A DNA stretch of 64,000 bases from Bacillota bacterium. GTDB taxonomy: Bacteria; Bacillota; Clostridia; Christensenellales; SZUA-584. The position numbers and the translations under genes were made by a program. The DNA is taken from contig JAEYZN010000034.1 of assembly GCA_023428025.1 (NCBI GenBank), positions 41,176 through 105,175 on the forward strand, in the 5' to 3' direction. Positions 17,290-25,739 of this stretch are shown one piece after another. A model generated the notes under the pieces. That model made no database searches. It had not been told where the DNA came from and was given only the letters and a program-made list of their open reading frames with translations. Each line of letters starts with the position of its first letter. Position 1 is the stretch's first letter.

Positions 17290-17865
17290 ATGGAAAGGAT
17301 TAAAAGGATGCTTTACGAAAAACTGAGGGAATATTCGCAGCTGTCCATACAGCACTGGCTGAGCGACGAGGTCTTCACCCTGGGGTGGTTTCTTCAGGTC
17401 GCCGTGCTCATCGTATTCTACGCGGTGTGGCTGAAGCTGCTGGACAGGCGGCGCGCTACCGAGCTGCTGCTCATCGGGTCGCTGGCGGCTGTCGCGAAAA
17501 GCCTGAACGGCCTCGTGCTGGGCAGCATGCTGGGGCTGGCGGAATATACCGTGAGGATCATGCCGTTTTCGGTCAGCATATTCAGCACCAGCATCACCAT
17601 CTCCCCCATCATCGTCATGCTGGCGCAGCAATACACCTCCTCGTGGAAGGGCTATATGCTGTGGACCGCCATTGGCACCGCGTTTTTGAACTTCGCCGTC
17701 TTTCCGGTATACATGCTGGTGGGCGCGCTGAAATTCCACAACTGGAACGTGTTCTTCCACTTCCTCGTCATGTTCGCGATCGTCCTGTTCGTCCGCCTCG
17801 TGTTCCTCTGGATCACCGGCACGCAGAAACGGCATACGGATATGCCCATGGCACGCAAACCATAG
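17290..17865 (+). CDS. membrane protein, CBO0543-like
   Basis: A 191-residue protein with five hydrophobic segments. The run AEYTVRIMPFSVSIFS, a Pro-containing helix ISPIIVMLAQQY and WKGYMLWTAIGTAF are the features I associate with the CBO0543 family of Firmicutes membrane proteins, whose function is not known. A start at 17308 (GGAAAGG 8 nt upstream) is as likely as 17290. It is a single gene on the plus strand, 85 nt before another hypothetical gene. Confidence 0.7.
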   Translation: MERIKRMLYEKLREYSQLSIQHWLSDEVFTLGWFLQVAVLIVFYAVWLKLLDRRRATELLLIGSLAAVAKSLNGLVLGSMLGLAEYTVRIMPFSVSIFSTSITISPIIVMLAQQYTSSWKGYMLWTAIGTAFLNFAVFPVYMLVGALKFHNWNVFFHFLVMFAIVLFVRLVFLWITGTQKRHTDMPMARKP

Positions 17866-17950
17866 CGTCCGGTTTCGCCGTCTCCCGGCAGCAAAACGCA
17901 TTCCTGTTTCATATGATGTATGGAATCCGATCTTTCAAAGGGGAGACAAT

Positions 17951-18448
17951 ATGGGCGTTTATGGGTCTTTCACCGGCACGGTGACGGCGGTCAGGGATTT
18001 CTGGGACAACAACGAGGCGGCGGGCTGCGTGAAGCTGATGACGCTGACGGACAGGCAGGGCCATACCGCGAACTTTGTGGTGCTGCCGGATACATATTTT
18101 GTTGATCACGCGATGGTGTCCCGCGGGGACACGGTGGCGGGCTTTTACGACGCGGCGGCGCCCGTGCCGATGATCTATCCCCCGCAATATCAGGCGCTGG
18201 TGATGGCGAAGACGACCCCGCGGCGGCAGGTGGCGGTGGACTACTTCGGTACGGGCCTCGTCAGCAGCGACGGCGACCTGAAGCTTAACATCGGTCCGAA
18301 CACGTCGGTGGTGCTGGAGAACGGGCAGCCGTTCACCGGCAAGCTGCAGAACCGGGACCTCGCGGTGGTATATGGTCCCACAACACGCAGCATCCCGCCG
18401 CAGACGACGCCGTATCAGGTGGTCGTCATGTGCCCGCGGATGATGTAG
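17951..18448 (+). CDS. hypothetical protein with OB-like beta pattern
   Basis: A 165-residue protein with no signal peptide. It starts after GGGGAGACAAT. The sequence has two similar beta-rich halves (GSFTGTVTAVRDFWDN.. and YFGTGLVSSDGDLKLNI..VVLENGQPF) and conserved DRDLAVVYG/TRSIPPQTTP phrases typical of a small conserved clostridial family I cannot name. Cytoplasmic, function unknown. Confidence 0.75.
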   Translation: MGVYGSFTGTVTAVRDFWDNNEAAGCVKLMTLTDRQGHTANFVVLPDTYFVDHAMVSRGDTVAGFYDAAAPVPMIYPPQYQALVMAKTTPRRQVAVDYFGTGLVSSDGDLKLNIGPNTSVVLENGQPFTGKLQNRDLAVVYGPTTRSIPPQTTPYQVVVMCPRMM

Positions 18449-19333
18449 CGCGTCAGGCACGCACGCCCTTCCGTTCCATGCGGACGGTCTTTTTGGCGCA
18501 TCGTCGACGGGCTTGTCCGGTGTCCGCAGCAGGACGCCTTTGCCGGGACCGCCTGAACACAGCAGACATTCGCGATAACGGCAATGATTGCACGCATTCT
18601 GCCGAGCGCGGCACGCGTGCCCCGAAGAGGTTGAACACACCGTCCCCGCCCAGACGGCATCAGCATCCTCCGCAGCCCGCCTGTCCGGCTGCCTGTAGAA
18701 ACGTTTTTCCGGCGCACCGTGATATCGAACCGTTTTTTCAAATCGGCACTTTCTTAGTCCAATGCCCCGTTGCTTCTCCGTCGATTCCCCTGCCTCATTA
18801 TCCGGAATATCCAGACACGTTTTTACTGATATTCCGCCATAATCCGGTTGTTCATTCCCTCAATGCCTTATCCCGAGAGGCTTCTTATATTTACTTAATA
18901 TTACACAATACCGTTTCGATTGAATTGTATCCCAGACCACTGTTGAAAGCGTTTGCTGCTGCCGCTGTTCCGGCGCGGCCATGCCCCGCCGCCTCACCGA
19001 TGCGCTCGTCCTGTGCCTTTACCCCGCTGTCCACACATCATCCGGTATTCCGGCACCCCCGCGCACCGCAAGCCATTCGGCACTTCGGCATATCAAACCG
19101 TTTTCTCACGTCCGCAAAGCAGATCCGGATAACGGCATTCCCCCCCCACCGAAGCAGAGACAGATCGTCCCGGTGAATGCGGCTCGCGGCGATTGCCCGA
19201 TCACCTGCCATCAAAGGGAATATTTCTGGCAGCGCGAATGATGCAGATCGTTTCACGGATTAGACGGATTTTGCATGGCGTGCTATACTATTATTGAATT
19301 GTCGGGAATCATCAAATGCGAGGGGGCTGTATC
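18449..19333. other. 885-bp stretch without a supported gene
   Basis: Long frames on both strands lack ribosome sites and protein-like composition. Two stretches about 400 bp apart share a diverged sequence: on the minus strand both read as D(V/L)(R/K)KRFD followed by Cys/Arg/Gly-rich text (near 18700-18745 and 19085-19120). This may be an old internal duplication or decayed coding DNA. Confidence 0.45.
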
Positions 19334-19648
19334 ATGGGAAATGCATTGCCGTTTTTCACGGGTATTGATGTCTTTACACTCGTTGCGATCCTTTTCTTTG
19401 GCATGGTCGCTATCGTCATTATCGGCATTTACGTGGCAACATCGTCGCGTTCGTCCGGCACAGGCCCTGCCCGGACGGACGATACCTTCATGCAGGACAT
19501 GCAGCAGCGCCAGTTTCAGGAGCAGGTCCAGCGCGATATCCAGACGCACCAGCGGATGATGGACGATATCCAGCATCAGCAAATGCAGCAGACGCACCAG
19601 GATATGCAGGCGCAGCCGCCGTCCGCGAACGACCCGAATATGCGGTAG
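19334..19648 (+). CDS. small single-pass membrane protein with Gln-rich tail
   Basis: A 104-residue protein: one transmembrane helix near residues 10-35, then a Gln/Asp/His-rich tail likely to form a helix or coiled coil (DMQQRQFQEQVQRDIQTHQ). The start at 19334 follows GAGGGGGC; an in-frame ATG at 19316 lacks a ribosome site. An inverted repeat CCCGTC..GACGGG follows the stop. No family recognised. Confidence 0.7.
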   Translation: MGNALPFFTGIDVFTLVAILFFGMVAIVIIGIYVATSSRSSGTGPARTDDTFMQDMQQRQFQEQVQRDIQTHQRMMDDIQHQQMQQTHQDMQAQPPSANDPNMR

Positions 19649-19707
19649 CGTTTCACTCCCGTCAGCCTTTGCAGGCTTTGGGGACGGGTTCCCCGCAGCG
19701 GTCGTTT

Positions 19708-20075
19708 TTACAGCCATATCGCCCGGACGATCAGACAGACGATCGGCAGCCGGACGAGGACGATGGGGATCGCGTAATACCATCTTTTCGGCCTGCCGTT
19801 GTTCCAGAACCCTTCGGTCTCTCTGCGGCACGCCGCCATCGTCTCCTTGGGAATCAGCCGCACCGTGAGCGCCACCGGCGCGCGCAGTATGATCACGCCG
19901 TCCAGATATCCCAGCACGGAATAAAATCGGGGATCAGGTCTATGGGCGACAGGGCGTACGCCACCGTGACGCCCGCGGCAATCTTGGCGGCCAGCGGCGT
20001 GTCCTTGCGCTTCAGCGCGAGAAACACCGCGGGTATGTCCGTCCTCAGTTTTTTGGCGCGTTCCCTGATGCTCAT
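19708..20075 (-). pseudogene. DUF1232 (YkvA-type) membrane protein gene with a one-base frameshift
   Basis: The first frame (20075 to about 19918) encodes the hallmark ALSPIDLIPDFIP of DUF1232 and then runs into WDIWTA and a stop. The continuation VLGYLDGVIIL..PVALTVRLIP is in the next frame (ATG-equivalent at 19917). Restoring one G after ATTCCG at about 19921 joins the two into a normal protein of about 120 residues with a C-terminal membrane helix. This is either a real inactivating deletion or a sequencing error. Family function is unknown. Confidence 0.8.
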
Positions 20076-20304
20076 GAAAGCATTATATCCTTCTTATACG
20101 ATGGCCGCCGAGCATCTCGCCCGGTTGTTTTATTCCGGTTGTTTTATTAAGGTATGCCGCTATCAGGCCATTTCTCGTCGGCGGGCATGAATTCCCGCTC
20201 TCCTTCGGGCAGTTTTCAAGCTTGCGCTGATAACATCATCTTCTTTGGCCCACGGGGCAACGAACTTTTTTCTGGAAATTTGCGTAGAAATGTGCCGGAT
20301 TCAT

Positions 20305-20333
20305 TTGACATATCGCCAAACGGCCGTTATAAT
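20305..20333 (+). promoter_or_regulatory. dapB: promoter of the riboswitch-dapB unit
   Basis: TTGACA at 20305-20310, a 17-nt spacer, and TATAAT at 20328-20333: a perfect sigma-A consensus, placing the transcript start just before the riboswitch. Confidence 0.85.
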
Positions 20334-20344
20334 GACATTAATAA

Positions 20345-20475
20345 GCAAATAGCTGAATCTTCATTTTGAAGAGCGGGAGAACCATTATTGGGGTGAATCC
20401 GAATTGTTCGGTAGGGTACCTTTCAACCCGAACCCGGCAGCTAATCTCGTAAGCGCATGAGAGGAGATATATTGA
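20345..20475 (+). ncRNA. c-di-AMP riboswitch (ydaO/yuaA leader)
   Basis: The sequence carries the conserved blocks of the ydaO leader in order: GAGCGGGAGAACCA, TTGGGGTGAATC, CGGTAGGGTACCTTTC, CCCGAACCCGGCAGCTAA and CTCGTAAGCG, ending in GAGAGGAGA. The family binds cyclic di-AMP and usually switches genes for potassium, osmolyte or cell-wall metabolism off. Here it lies between a consensus promoter and an intrinsic terminator, upstream of dapB. Outer boundaries are approximate. Confidence 0.92.
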
Positions 20476-20494
20476 ATATCTTGTGGTTTGATTG

Positions 20495-20521
20495 CGCTTA
20501 CATTTTATGTAGGCGTTTTTT
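20495..20521 (+). terminator. riboswitch expression-platform terminator
   Basis: CGCTTACAT pairs with ATGTAGGCG (one G-U pair) around a 3-nt loop, followed by TTTTTT. It lies 20-30 nt after the aptamer and 135 nt before dapB, as expected for an OFF switch. Confidence 0.85.
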
Positions 20522-20655
20522 GATTTCCCGGACCCAAATGGAAGGTCTTGCGATACGGCTTGCGGAGTCATAAAGACGCCGCTGAAAAAATACAAAGAAG
20601 AGATGCATTCGGAGGTGTTTCGGGACAGCCATCCCATACAAGGAGGTATCAGGCA

Positions 20656-21474
20656 ATGTTGAATGTGGCGATTTGCGGAATTGGAAGAGCCGGTACAGAA
20701 CTGATCCGGACGATTGTGGAAAAAGAAAAGGACATGCGCGTGGCCGCGGGCTTTTGCAGGGTCGGCAGCGAGCGGCAGGGCAAGGACATCGGTCTTTTGT
20801 CGCATGTCGACCGTCTGGGCATAGAGGCCCTGGAGGTCACCGAAGCGGCGCGGCTGCTCAAAGACAGGTTTGTCGATGTCGTCATCGACTTCTCCAACCC
20901 GACGGCGTCAAAAGTGCTGCTGGCGGCGTGCAAGAACTTTGGCGTGCCCGCCGTGGTCTGCACGACCGGATTCTCGGACGAGGACTTGTTATGGATGAAG
21001 GGCCTCACGAAGGACAAAAGCTTCGGGCTCGTTTATGCCCCGAACGTGACGTTGGGTGTTAATGTGCTGATCGAGGCGCTCAAGGTCATTGCGCAGTCCC
21101 TGCCGTTCTATGATTTTCAGATCACAGAGACCCATCACAGCAAAAAGGCGGATATTCCTTCCGGAACGGCGAAGATCATATCGCAGGCGCTGGAAAATGA
21201 ACTCAGCGAGGACTATGACCACGACATTCCGATCAATTCGGTGCGGGCCGGCGGGCATATCGGCATCCACGAGGTGATGGTTGCCGGAGAGAACGAGGAG
21301 ATCGTCATCTCGCACCAGTCGTTTTCCAGGCGGGCCTTCTCCGAGGGCGCCCTGCGGGCGGCCCGGTTCATCAGCCGGAGAAAGGGCTGGTATGAGATGT
21401 CCGACGTCATCATGTCTTATCCCGCCGCCAACCTGCATCAACTGCAGGCGATGAAGCAGAATATCACATCATAA
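20656..21474 (+). CDS. dapB: 4-hydroxy-tetrahydrodipicolinate reductase (dihydrodipicolinate reductase)
   Basis: A 272-residue enzyme of lysine/diaminopimelate synthesis. The N-terminal Rossmann motif is ICGIGRAG, and VVIDFSNPTAS and VCTTGFS line the NAD(P)H site. ETHHSKKADIPSGTA is the catalytic/substrate loop (His-His, Lys, SGT). SVRAGGHIGIHEVMVAGENEEIVISH is the conserved C-terminal part. The start at 20656 has AGGAGG 9 nt upstream. It is preceded by a c-di-AMP riboswitch with terminator, so supply of the peptidoglycan cross-linking precursor should fall when c-di-AMP is high. No other dap gene is adjacent. Confidence 0.93.
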   Translation: MLNVAICGIGRAGTELIRTIVEKEKDMRVAAGFCRVGSERQGKDIGLLSHVDRLGIEALEVTEAARLLKDRFVDVVIDFSNPTASKVLLAACKNFGVPAVVCTTGFSDEDLLWMKGLTKDKSFGLVYAPNVTLGVNVLIEALKVIAQSLPFYDFQITETHHSKKADIPSGTAKIISQALENELSEDYDHDIPINSVRAGGHIGIHEVMVAGENEEIVISHQSFSRRAFSEGALRAARFISRRKGWYEMSDVIMSYPAANLHQLQAMKQNITS

Positions 21475-21757
21475 CGCATTGTGTTTGCCATATATGCAGC
21501 CCGCGGAACGGTCAGCGGCCGTTCCCGGCTTTGCATGGATTTTGCCCGGCATCCCGCCCCCGTTCGGTGATCACGTCCCGTATATGCACTCAAGCAGCCA
21601 CTCCCCCTTTTGCGCGTCCGGATTTTTCATAGCTTGCGTTCATTCCATTCATTTTCTTTAACCATGGATCGACGTCCTTAATGAAGTTCGTTTCCCGCGC
21701 TGGCAGACGGGCGTCAACCGGCAAGAAAAAAAGCATGTAAAGCCATTCAGATCACGT

Positions 21758-21786
21758 TTGACGCAAAAGTTCAAGTCCTGTATAAT
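21758..21786 (+). promoter_or_regulatory. prfC: promoter of prfC
   Basis: TTGACG at 21758-21763, 17-nt spacer, TATAAT at 21781-21786. The rest of the 335-bp gap after dapB (21475-21757) shows no gene. Confidence 0.8.
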
Positions 21787-21809
21787 AGCGGAGTTGAACA
21801 GCTTTCAGA

Positions 21810-23495
21810 ATGGAAGTTCTTAAGATGAGCTTCTGTTTTTTTGCAGGAATAAGCGTGGCAGACGGGCTTGCGCGACAGAGGGGAGAATGGCGTATCGGTA
21901 CATCAGGCAACATTGCGGGAGAGGTTTCCCGCCGGAAAACTTTTGCGATCATATCGCACCCGGACGCGGGGAAAACCACGCTGACGGAAAAGCTGCTGCT
22001 CTACGGCGGCGCGATCCGGCTGGCGGGCACGGTCAAGGGCCGCAAGGCCGCCAAGCATGCCGTGTCCGACTGGATGGAGATCGAAAAGCAAAGAGGCATT
22101 TCCGTGACATCCAGCGTGATGTTTTTTGACTATGACGGCAACCGCATCAACATACTGGACACCCCCGGCCATCAGGATTTCAGCGAGGACACCTACAGGA
22201 CGCTGGCGGCGGCGGATTGCGCCGTGATGCTGATCGACGGGGCCAAGGGCGTTGAGGCGCAGACCAAAAAGCTTTTTCACGTGTGCCGGATGCGCGGCAT
22301 TCCGATCTTTACGTTCGTCAACAAGCTGGACCGGTTCTGCAAAAACCCGTTCGAGCTGATGGACGAGATCGAAAAGACGCTGGGCATACGCTCCTGCCCC
22401 ATGAACTGGCCGATCGGTGAGGACGGCTTGTTCAAAGGCGTGTTCAGCCGCAAGGACTCGCGCATCGAGCTTTTCGAGGCGGAGGGCCATGGCTCTCAGA
22501 TGGTCAAATCGCAGAGCGTTTCTCTGGAGGACGACGCCTGCCGGAACCTGCTGGGCGAGCGCCTGTACGGCAAGCTGTGCGAGGATATCGAGCTGCTGGA
22601 TATCGCGGGCGACGAATTCGACCTGGAACGGGTTCAGAACGGCAACCTGACCCCCATGTTTTTCGGCAGCGCCATGACCAACTTTGGCGTCAAGCAGTTT
22701 CTGGACGAATTTGTGGGCCTCGCGCCCTCGCCCGGCAGCAAGAGCAGCACCAAGGGCCCTGTCGCGCCGGACAGCGGCGAATTTTCCGGTTTTGTGTTCA
22801 AGATTCAGGCCAACATGGACCCGGCCCACCGCAACCGCATCGCCTTTATCCGAATCTGCTCCGGCCGGTTCGAGATCGGCATGGAGGTTTTCCACGAAAG
22901 GACCGGCAAGACCCTGCGCATGTCGCAGCCGCAGCAGTTCTTCGCGCAGGAGAAAACGACGGTGGAAGAGGCGTTCGCCGGGGATATCATCGGCATTGTG
23001 GACAACGGGCTGCTGAACATCGGCGACACGCTGTGCGAAAGCAAAGAGACCTTCCGGTTCGAAGGCATCCCCATGTTCCCGTCGGAGCATTTTGCGCGTG
23101 TCCGCACGCCGGACGCCATGCGCAGAAAGCAGTTCCTCCAGGGGATCAACCAGATTGCGGAGGAAGGCGCGATCCAGGTGTTCAAGCAGCCCAATCTGGG
23201 CGTGGAAACGCTGACCATCGGGGTGGTGGGCGTGCTTCAGCTTGAGGTGCTCACGTACAGGATGAAGTATGAATACGGCGTGGACATCGTGATCGAACAC
23301 CTCCCCTATACGCTGGCCCGGTGGGTGAAGGCCAAGCGCGTCACGAACGAGATGCTGGGCATCTCCGACAACGCGCGGATCGTTGAGGACCATCTGCAAA
23401 GGCCGGTCATCCTGTACAAAAACGAATGGACTTTAAGGCGGGCCGAGGAAACCTGCAAGGACGCGGTGTTCCTCGATATCCCGCCCGCGGAATAG
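21810..23495 (+). CDS. prfC: peptide chain release factor 3
   Basis: A translational GTPase of the RF3 group that recycles RF1/RF2 from the ribosome. The G1 motif is SHPDAGKTT (about residues 49-57); RGISVTSSVMFF is switch I, DTPGHQDF G3 and NKLD G4. KLLLYGGAIRLAGTVKGRKA and the C-terminal VEDHLQRPVILYKNEW are specific to RF3 rather than EF-G. It is complete, at about 530 residues from the conserved start. The true start is uncertain: 21810 adds 45 residues to the usual N-terminus, and a GTG near 21855 is a plausible alternative. Confidence 0.95.
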   Translation: MEVLKMSFCFFAGISVADGLARQRGEWRIGTSGNIAGEVSRRKTFAIISHPDAGKTTLTEKLLLYGGAIRLAGTVKGRKAAKHAVSDWMEIEKQRGISVTSSVMFFDYDGNRINILDTPGHQDFSEDTYRTLAAADCAVMLIDGAKGVEAQTKKLFHVCRMRGIPIFTFVNKLDRFCKNPFELMDEIEKTLGIRSCPMNWPIGEDGLFKGVFSRKDSRIELFEAEGHGSQMVKSQSVSLEDDACRNLLGERLYGKLCEDIELLDIAGDEFDLERVQNGNLTPMFFGSAMTNFGVKQFLDEFVGLAPSPGSKSSTKGPVAPDSGEFSGFVFKIQANMDPAHRNRIAFIRICSGRFEIGMEVFHERTGKTLRMSQPQQFFAQEKTTVEEAFAGDIIGIVDNGLLNIGDTLCESKETFRFEGIPMFPSEHFARVRTPDAMRRKQFLQGINQIAEEGAIQVFKQPNLGVETLTIGVVGVLQLEVLTYRMKYEYGVDIVIEHLPYTLARWVKAKRVTNEMLGISDNARIVEDHLQRPVILYKNEWTLRRAEETCKDAVFLDIPPAE

Positions 23496-23507
23496 CCATG
23501 GCATATC

Positions 23508-23534
23508 GCGGGCGACCGCAGTTCGCCCCTACAT
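23508..23534. repeat. palindromic repeat, GGGCGACC type
   Basis: GCGGGCGACCGCAGTTCGCCCCTACATT. A near-identical copy with a perfect GGGCGACC-GCA-GGTCGCCC stem lies at 23994-24021, inside the transposase gene. Confidence 0.7.
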
Positions 23535-23604
23535 TCTTATGTTCTGTGTCGTTGTGTGCGGACAATACGGAACCCCTCGTAACGTTCGCTGCAGTTTCAT
23601 GAGA

Positions 23605-24105
23605 TCATCGTGTATAATACCTGTCCGTGTCCCATTTCAGTAGGTTGATGTCGATGCAGTTCCAAACTTCGGCATATTCCTGCCCGGTACGGATGATGTG
23701 GTCGTGGAAGGAACGCTGCCAGAGAGGGAAACCAGCCTTCTTTGATATTACACCTTTAAATTGCTGTATAATTCGGGATACCGTAGGGGCGTTCTCCCAC
23801 CCCAAAAAGCTATGCTTTTTGGGGGCCCCGGGTTCTGGTCGCCCGATAGGTCCGCTGTCAATGATGATGATCATATGGATATGGTTTGGCATGACGGTAT
23901 ATTTGTCTATGGACACATTATCATAAATATCACCAATTCTTTTGATTTCCGTATCAACCATTTTGCCAATTAAGGATAAAGGAGAATCGTCTTGCGGGCG
24001 ACCGCAGGTCGCCCCTACATTCCAGAAAAGATTCTTCCTCCCATCCGTGCAGACCGTCACAAAATACGCCCCGTTCTGAGCGTAATCGTAATCTGGCAGG
24101 CGCAT
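23605..24105 (-). CDS. REP-associated tyrosine transposase (RAYT, Y1/IS200-like)
   Basis: A 166-residue HUH-type transposase. The frame opens with LPDYDYAQNGAYFVTVCT, carries MPNHIHMII with the HxH metal motif (His75, His77) and ends with the HDHIIRTGQEYAEVW region that holds candidate catalytic tyrosine(s). The usual YIxxNPxxW block is changed to CIDINLLKW, so activity is uncertain. Two unusual segments are encoded by the local palindromes: residues about 29-38 (VGATCGRPQD, repeat at 23994-24021) and about 88-105 (GAPKKHSFLGW, repeat at 23798-23829). RAYTs bind and move REP palindromes. The gene is single and not next to a left/right IS end. Confidence 0.85.
   Translation of the reverse strand: MRLPDYDYAQNGAYFVTVCTDGRKNLFWNVGATCGRPQDDSPLSLIGKMVDTEIKRIGDIYDNVSIDKYTVMPNHIHMIIIIDSGPIGRPEPGAPKKHSFLGWENAPTVSRIIQQFKGVISKKAGFPLWQRSFHDHIIRTGQEYAEVWNCIDINLLKWDTDRYYTR
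23798..23829. repeat. REP-like palindrome, copy 1 (inside the RAYT gene)
   Basis: Core CACCCCAAAAAGCTATGC followed by TTTTTGGGGGCCCC; the AAAAAGC-TAT-GCTTTTT stem is perfect. It is read through in frame by the transposase gene. Confidence 0.75.
23994..24021. repeat. palindromic repeat GGGCGACC type, copy 2 (inside the RAYT gene)
   Basis: Perfect GGGCGACC-GCA-GGTCGCCC stem followed by CTACATT, as at 23508-23534. Confidence 0.7.
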
Positions 24106-24248
24106 CGGCTTGCGGGTTGTTGCTCCATAGGGAAATTATAGCATACACAAAGCAGGTATAAAACAAATCTGATATCCGCGCACGGGAAGGCTGTCACCGT
24201 CCCGTGCTGCTGGAGAGGCCGAGCGCACATCGTCAGGCGGACGCCATT

Positions 24249-25289
24249 CTACTCCGCCGTGCCCGAAGCGGCCTTTTCGAACACGGCCTGCCGGACGTCG
24301 TCAGCCCATCTGGCCAGTTGGACAGGCCGGGAATAGCTTTCCTCATCGGCGTTGTAGAACAGCGCGGCATTCGAAAATTCTACGCTGGTGAACATGAGTA
24401 TGCGGGTATACGGCATCAGCTCCATGCCCTCGTTCCCGCCCATAAACACGCCGGACAGGTGCTTTTCAGGATAATACAGCTCCACCCAGTCGTATTGATC
24501 CTTCCACGCCGCCACGTCCTCGTTGTCCATCATGACCGCGGCGTCGTCCGCATAGGGCAGATCGGCGATGCGCTGCACCGTAAAGTCCACGAGCTCTGCG
24601 TAGTACGGGTCCTGGGGATACAGCTCCGTGCTTTCTTTCCCCTGCTTGTACAGGGCGGAAGAGGGGGTGGACAGGGCTTCGATATTCCTGTCCGGCACAT
24701 CGAACATCCAATAATTGATCCCGTAAAGCGATATGCGCAATGTCTGGTGGTATCGTTTGCCGCCGGTATCCGTCGCGTCCACCTTGACTGTTGTGCTGGG
24801 TATGTGACTCTCCAGATTCGAGGGCAGCCAGTACAGCAGCGGATCATCTTCCTCCTGACCGGCTATCTCCTCGCCCGGAATCGTGGCTGAGCTCACGCCG
24901 GTCTGAAAACCATCGGCATACGTCAGCAGCACACCCTGCTCACAGCTCACGGTAGCGCTCCGGATATCATCCAAAACAAAGTACAGCGACAGACCCTCCT
25001 GCAAGCTCATTGAAAGCGAATATCGGACAAAGTCGCTGACGATGATGGCATTTTCGGAGACCGTCTCCGGCGTTTCCGTCGGCGCCGTCCCATCCGCCGT
25101 GGCAACAGACGGCGGCTCGGTCATCCGGGCGGGTGAATCGGATGCCGTCTCCGGCGCTTCCGGCTGTGCCTGCTCGTTCGCCGCGGTGCAGGAAACAAGC
25201 AGCGCCATGACCAGCAAAACGGCTGCGACAGCCGCAAACGCGCGGCCGGCCCCTGTCACAATGGCGACCTTTCCCGCCAGACCTTTCAT
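24249..25289 (-). CDS. lipoprotein of unknown function with SDR-like N-terminal tag
   Basis: A 346-residue protein. It starts at 25289 after a perfect TAGGAGG. Residues 1-17 read like the first strand and nucleotide loop of a short-chain dehydrogenase (GKVAIVTGAGR). From residue 18 on it is a lipoprotein signal (AFAAVAAVLLVMALLVSC), then a Thr/Pro/Glu-rich linker and a globular beta-rich domain (..YWLPSNLESHIPSTTVKVDATDTGG..). No family is recognised for the domain; it is extracellular and lipid-anchored if the signal works. The odd N-terminus suggests that an SDR gene start was fused to a lipoprotein gene. Confidence 0.8.
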   Translation of the reverse strand: MKGLAGKVAIVTGAGRAFAAVAAVLLVMALLVSCTAANEQAQPEAPETASDSPARMTEPPSVATADGTAPTETPETVSENAIIVSDFVRYSLSMSLQEGLSLYFVLDDIRSATVSCEQGVLLTYADGFQTGVSSATIPGEEIAGQEEDDPLLYWLPSNLESHIPSTTVKVDATDTGGKRYHQTLRISLYGINYWMFDVPDRNIEALSTPSSALYKQGKESTELYPQDPYYAELVDFTVQRIADLPYADDAAVMMDNEDVAAWKDQYDWVELYYPEKHLSGVFMGGNEGMELMPYTRILMFTSVEFSNAALFYNADEESYSRPVQLARWADDVRQAVFEKAASGTAE

Positions 25290-25340
25290 GTGTTTCCTCC
25301 TAATAAAAATGAAGCCGCAATGCGGCTGATGATCAAATGC

Positions 25341-25739
25341 TTACCCGAGCACAAAGCAGAACGGGTGGCCCGCCGGGTCGATGAGCGTCGCCCATCTGTC
25401 CGAAAACTGTGTGGCTGCCATCGTCGCACCGCAGGCCAGCGCGTGCTGCACGGCCTGCTCCAGCTGTGCCGCGTCCGGCACGATGAAGTCGAGGTGCGCC
25501 ATCTGCTGCTGCGCGCCCGGCTCCTCCGGCCAAACGGGCCGTACATACGCCTCGTTTTTCTGGAAAGCGATCTTCACGCCGCCGCCTGGCGGTGACAGGT
25601 CCACCCATTCGTCGTCCTCATCGTATGTGGGCGTCCACCCCAGCAGGCGCGCGTAGAAATAAGACAGCGCGGCGACATCCGGGCAGTCCAGCACCGCCGC
25701 GTCCAGGCGTATGGACAGCGTGCCCTGCCCGCCCGTCAT
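25341..25739 (-). CDS. VOC-family (glyoxalase-like) protein
   Basis: A 132-residue vicinal-oxygen-chelate protein: two beta-alpha-beta-beta-beta modules with LDCPDVAALSYFYARLLGW at the start and GHPFCFVLG at the end, typical of glyoxalase-like domain-6 proteins. The start at 25739 overlaps the stop of the upstream gene (ATGA), which implies translational coupling. Substrate and metal unknown; such proteins include dioxygenases, resistance proteins and lyases. Confidence 0.88.
   Translation of the reverse strand: MTGGQGTLSIRLDAAVLDCPDVAALSYFYARLLGWTPTYDEDDEWVDLSPPGGGVKIAFQKNEAYVRPVWPEEPGAQQQMAHLDFIVPDAAQLEQAVQHALACGATMAATQFSDRWATLIDPAGHPFCFVLG

Noticed and set aside
18981..19241. 86-codon plus-strand frame
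   Set aside because: No ribosome site, low-complexity Pro/His/Arg text in a gene-free region.
21903..23399. A 498-codon minus-strand frame
   Set aside because: Antisense shadow of prfC with His/Arg/Gln-rich composition.
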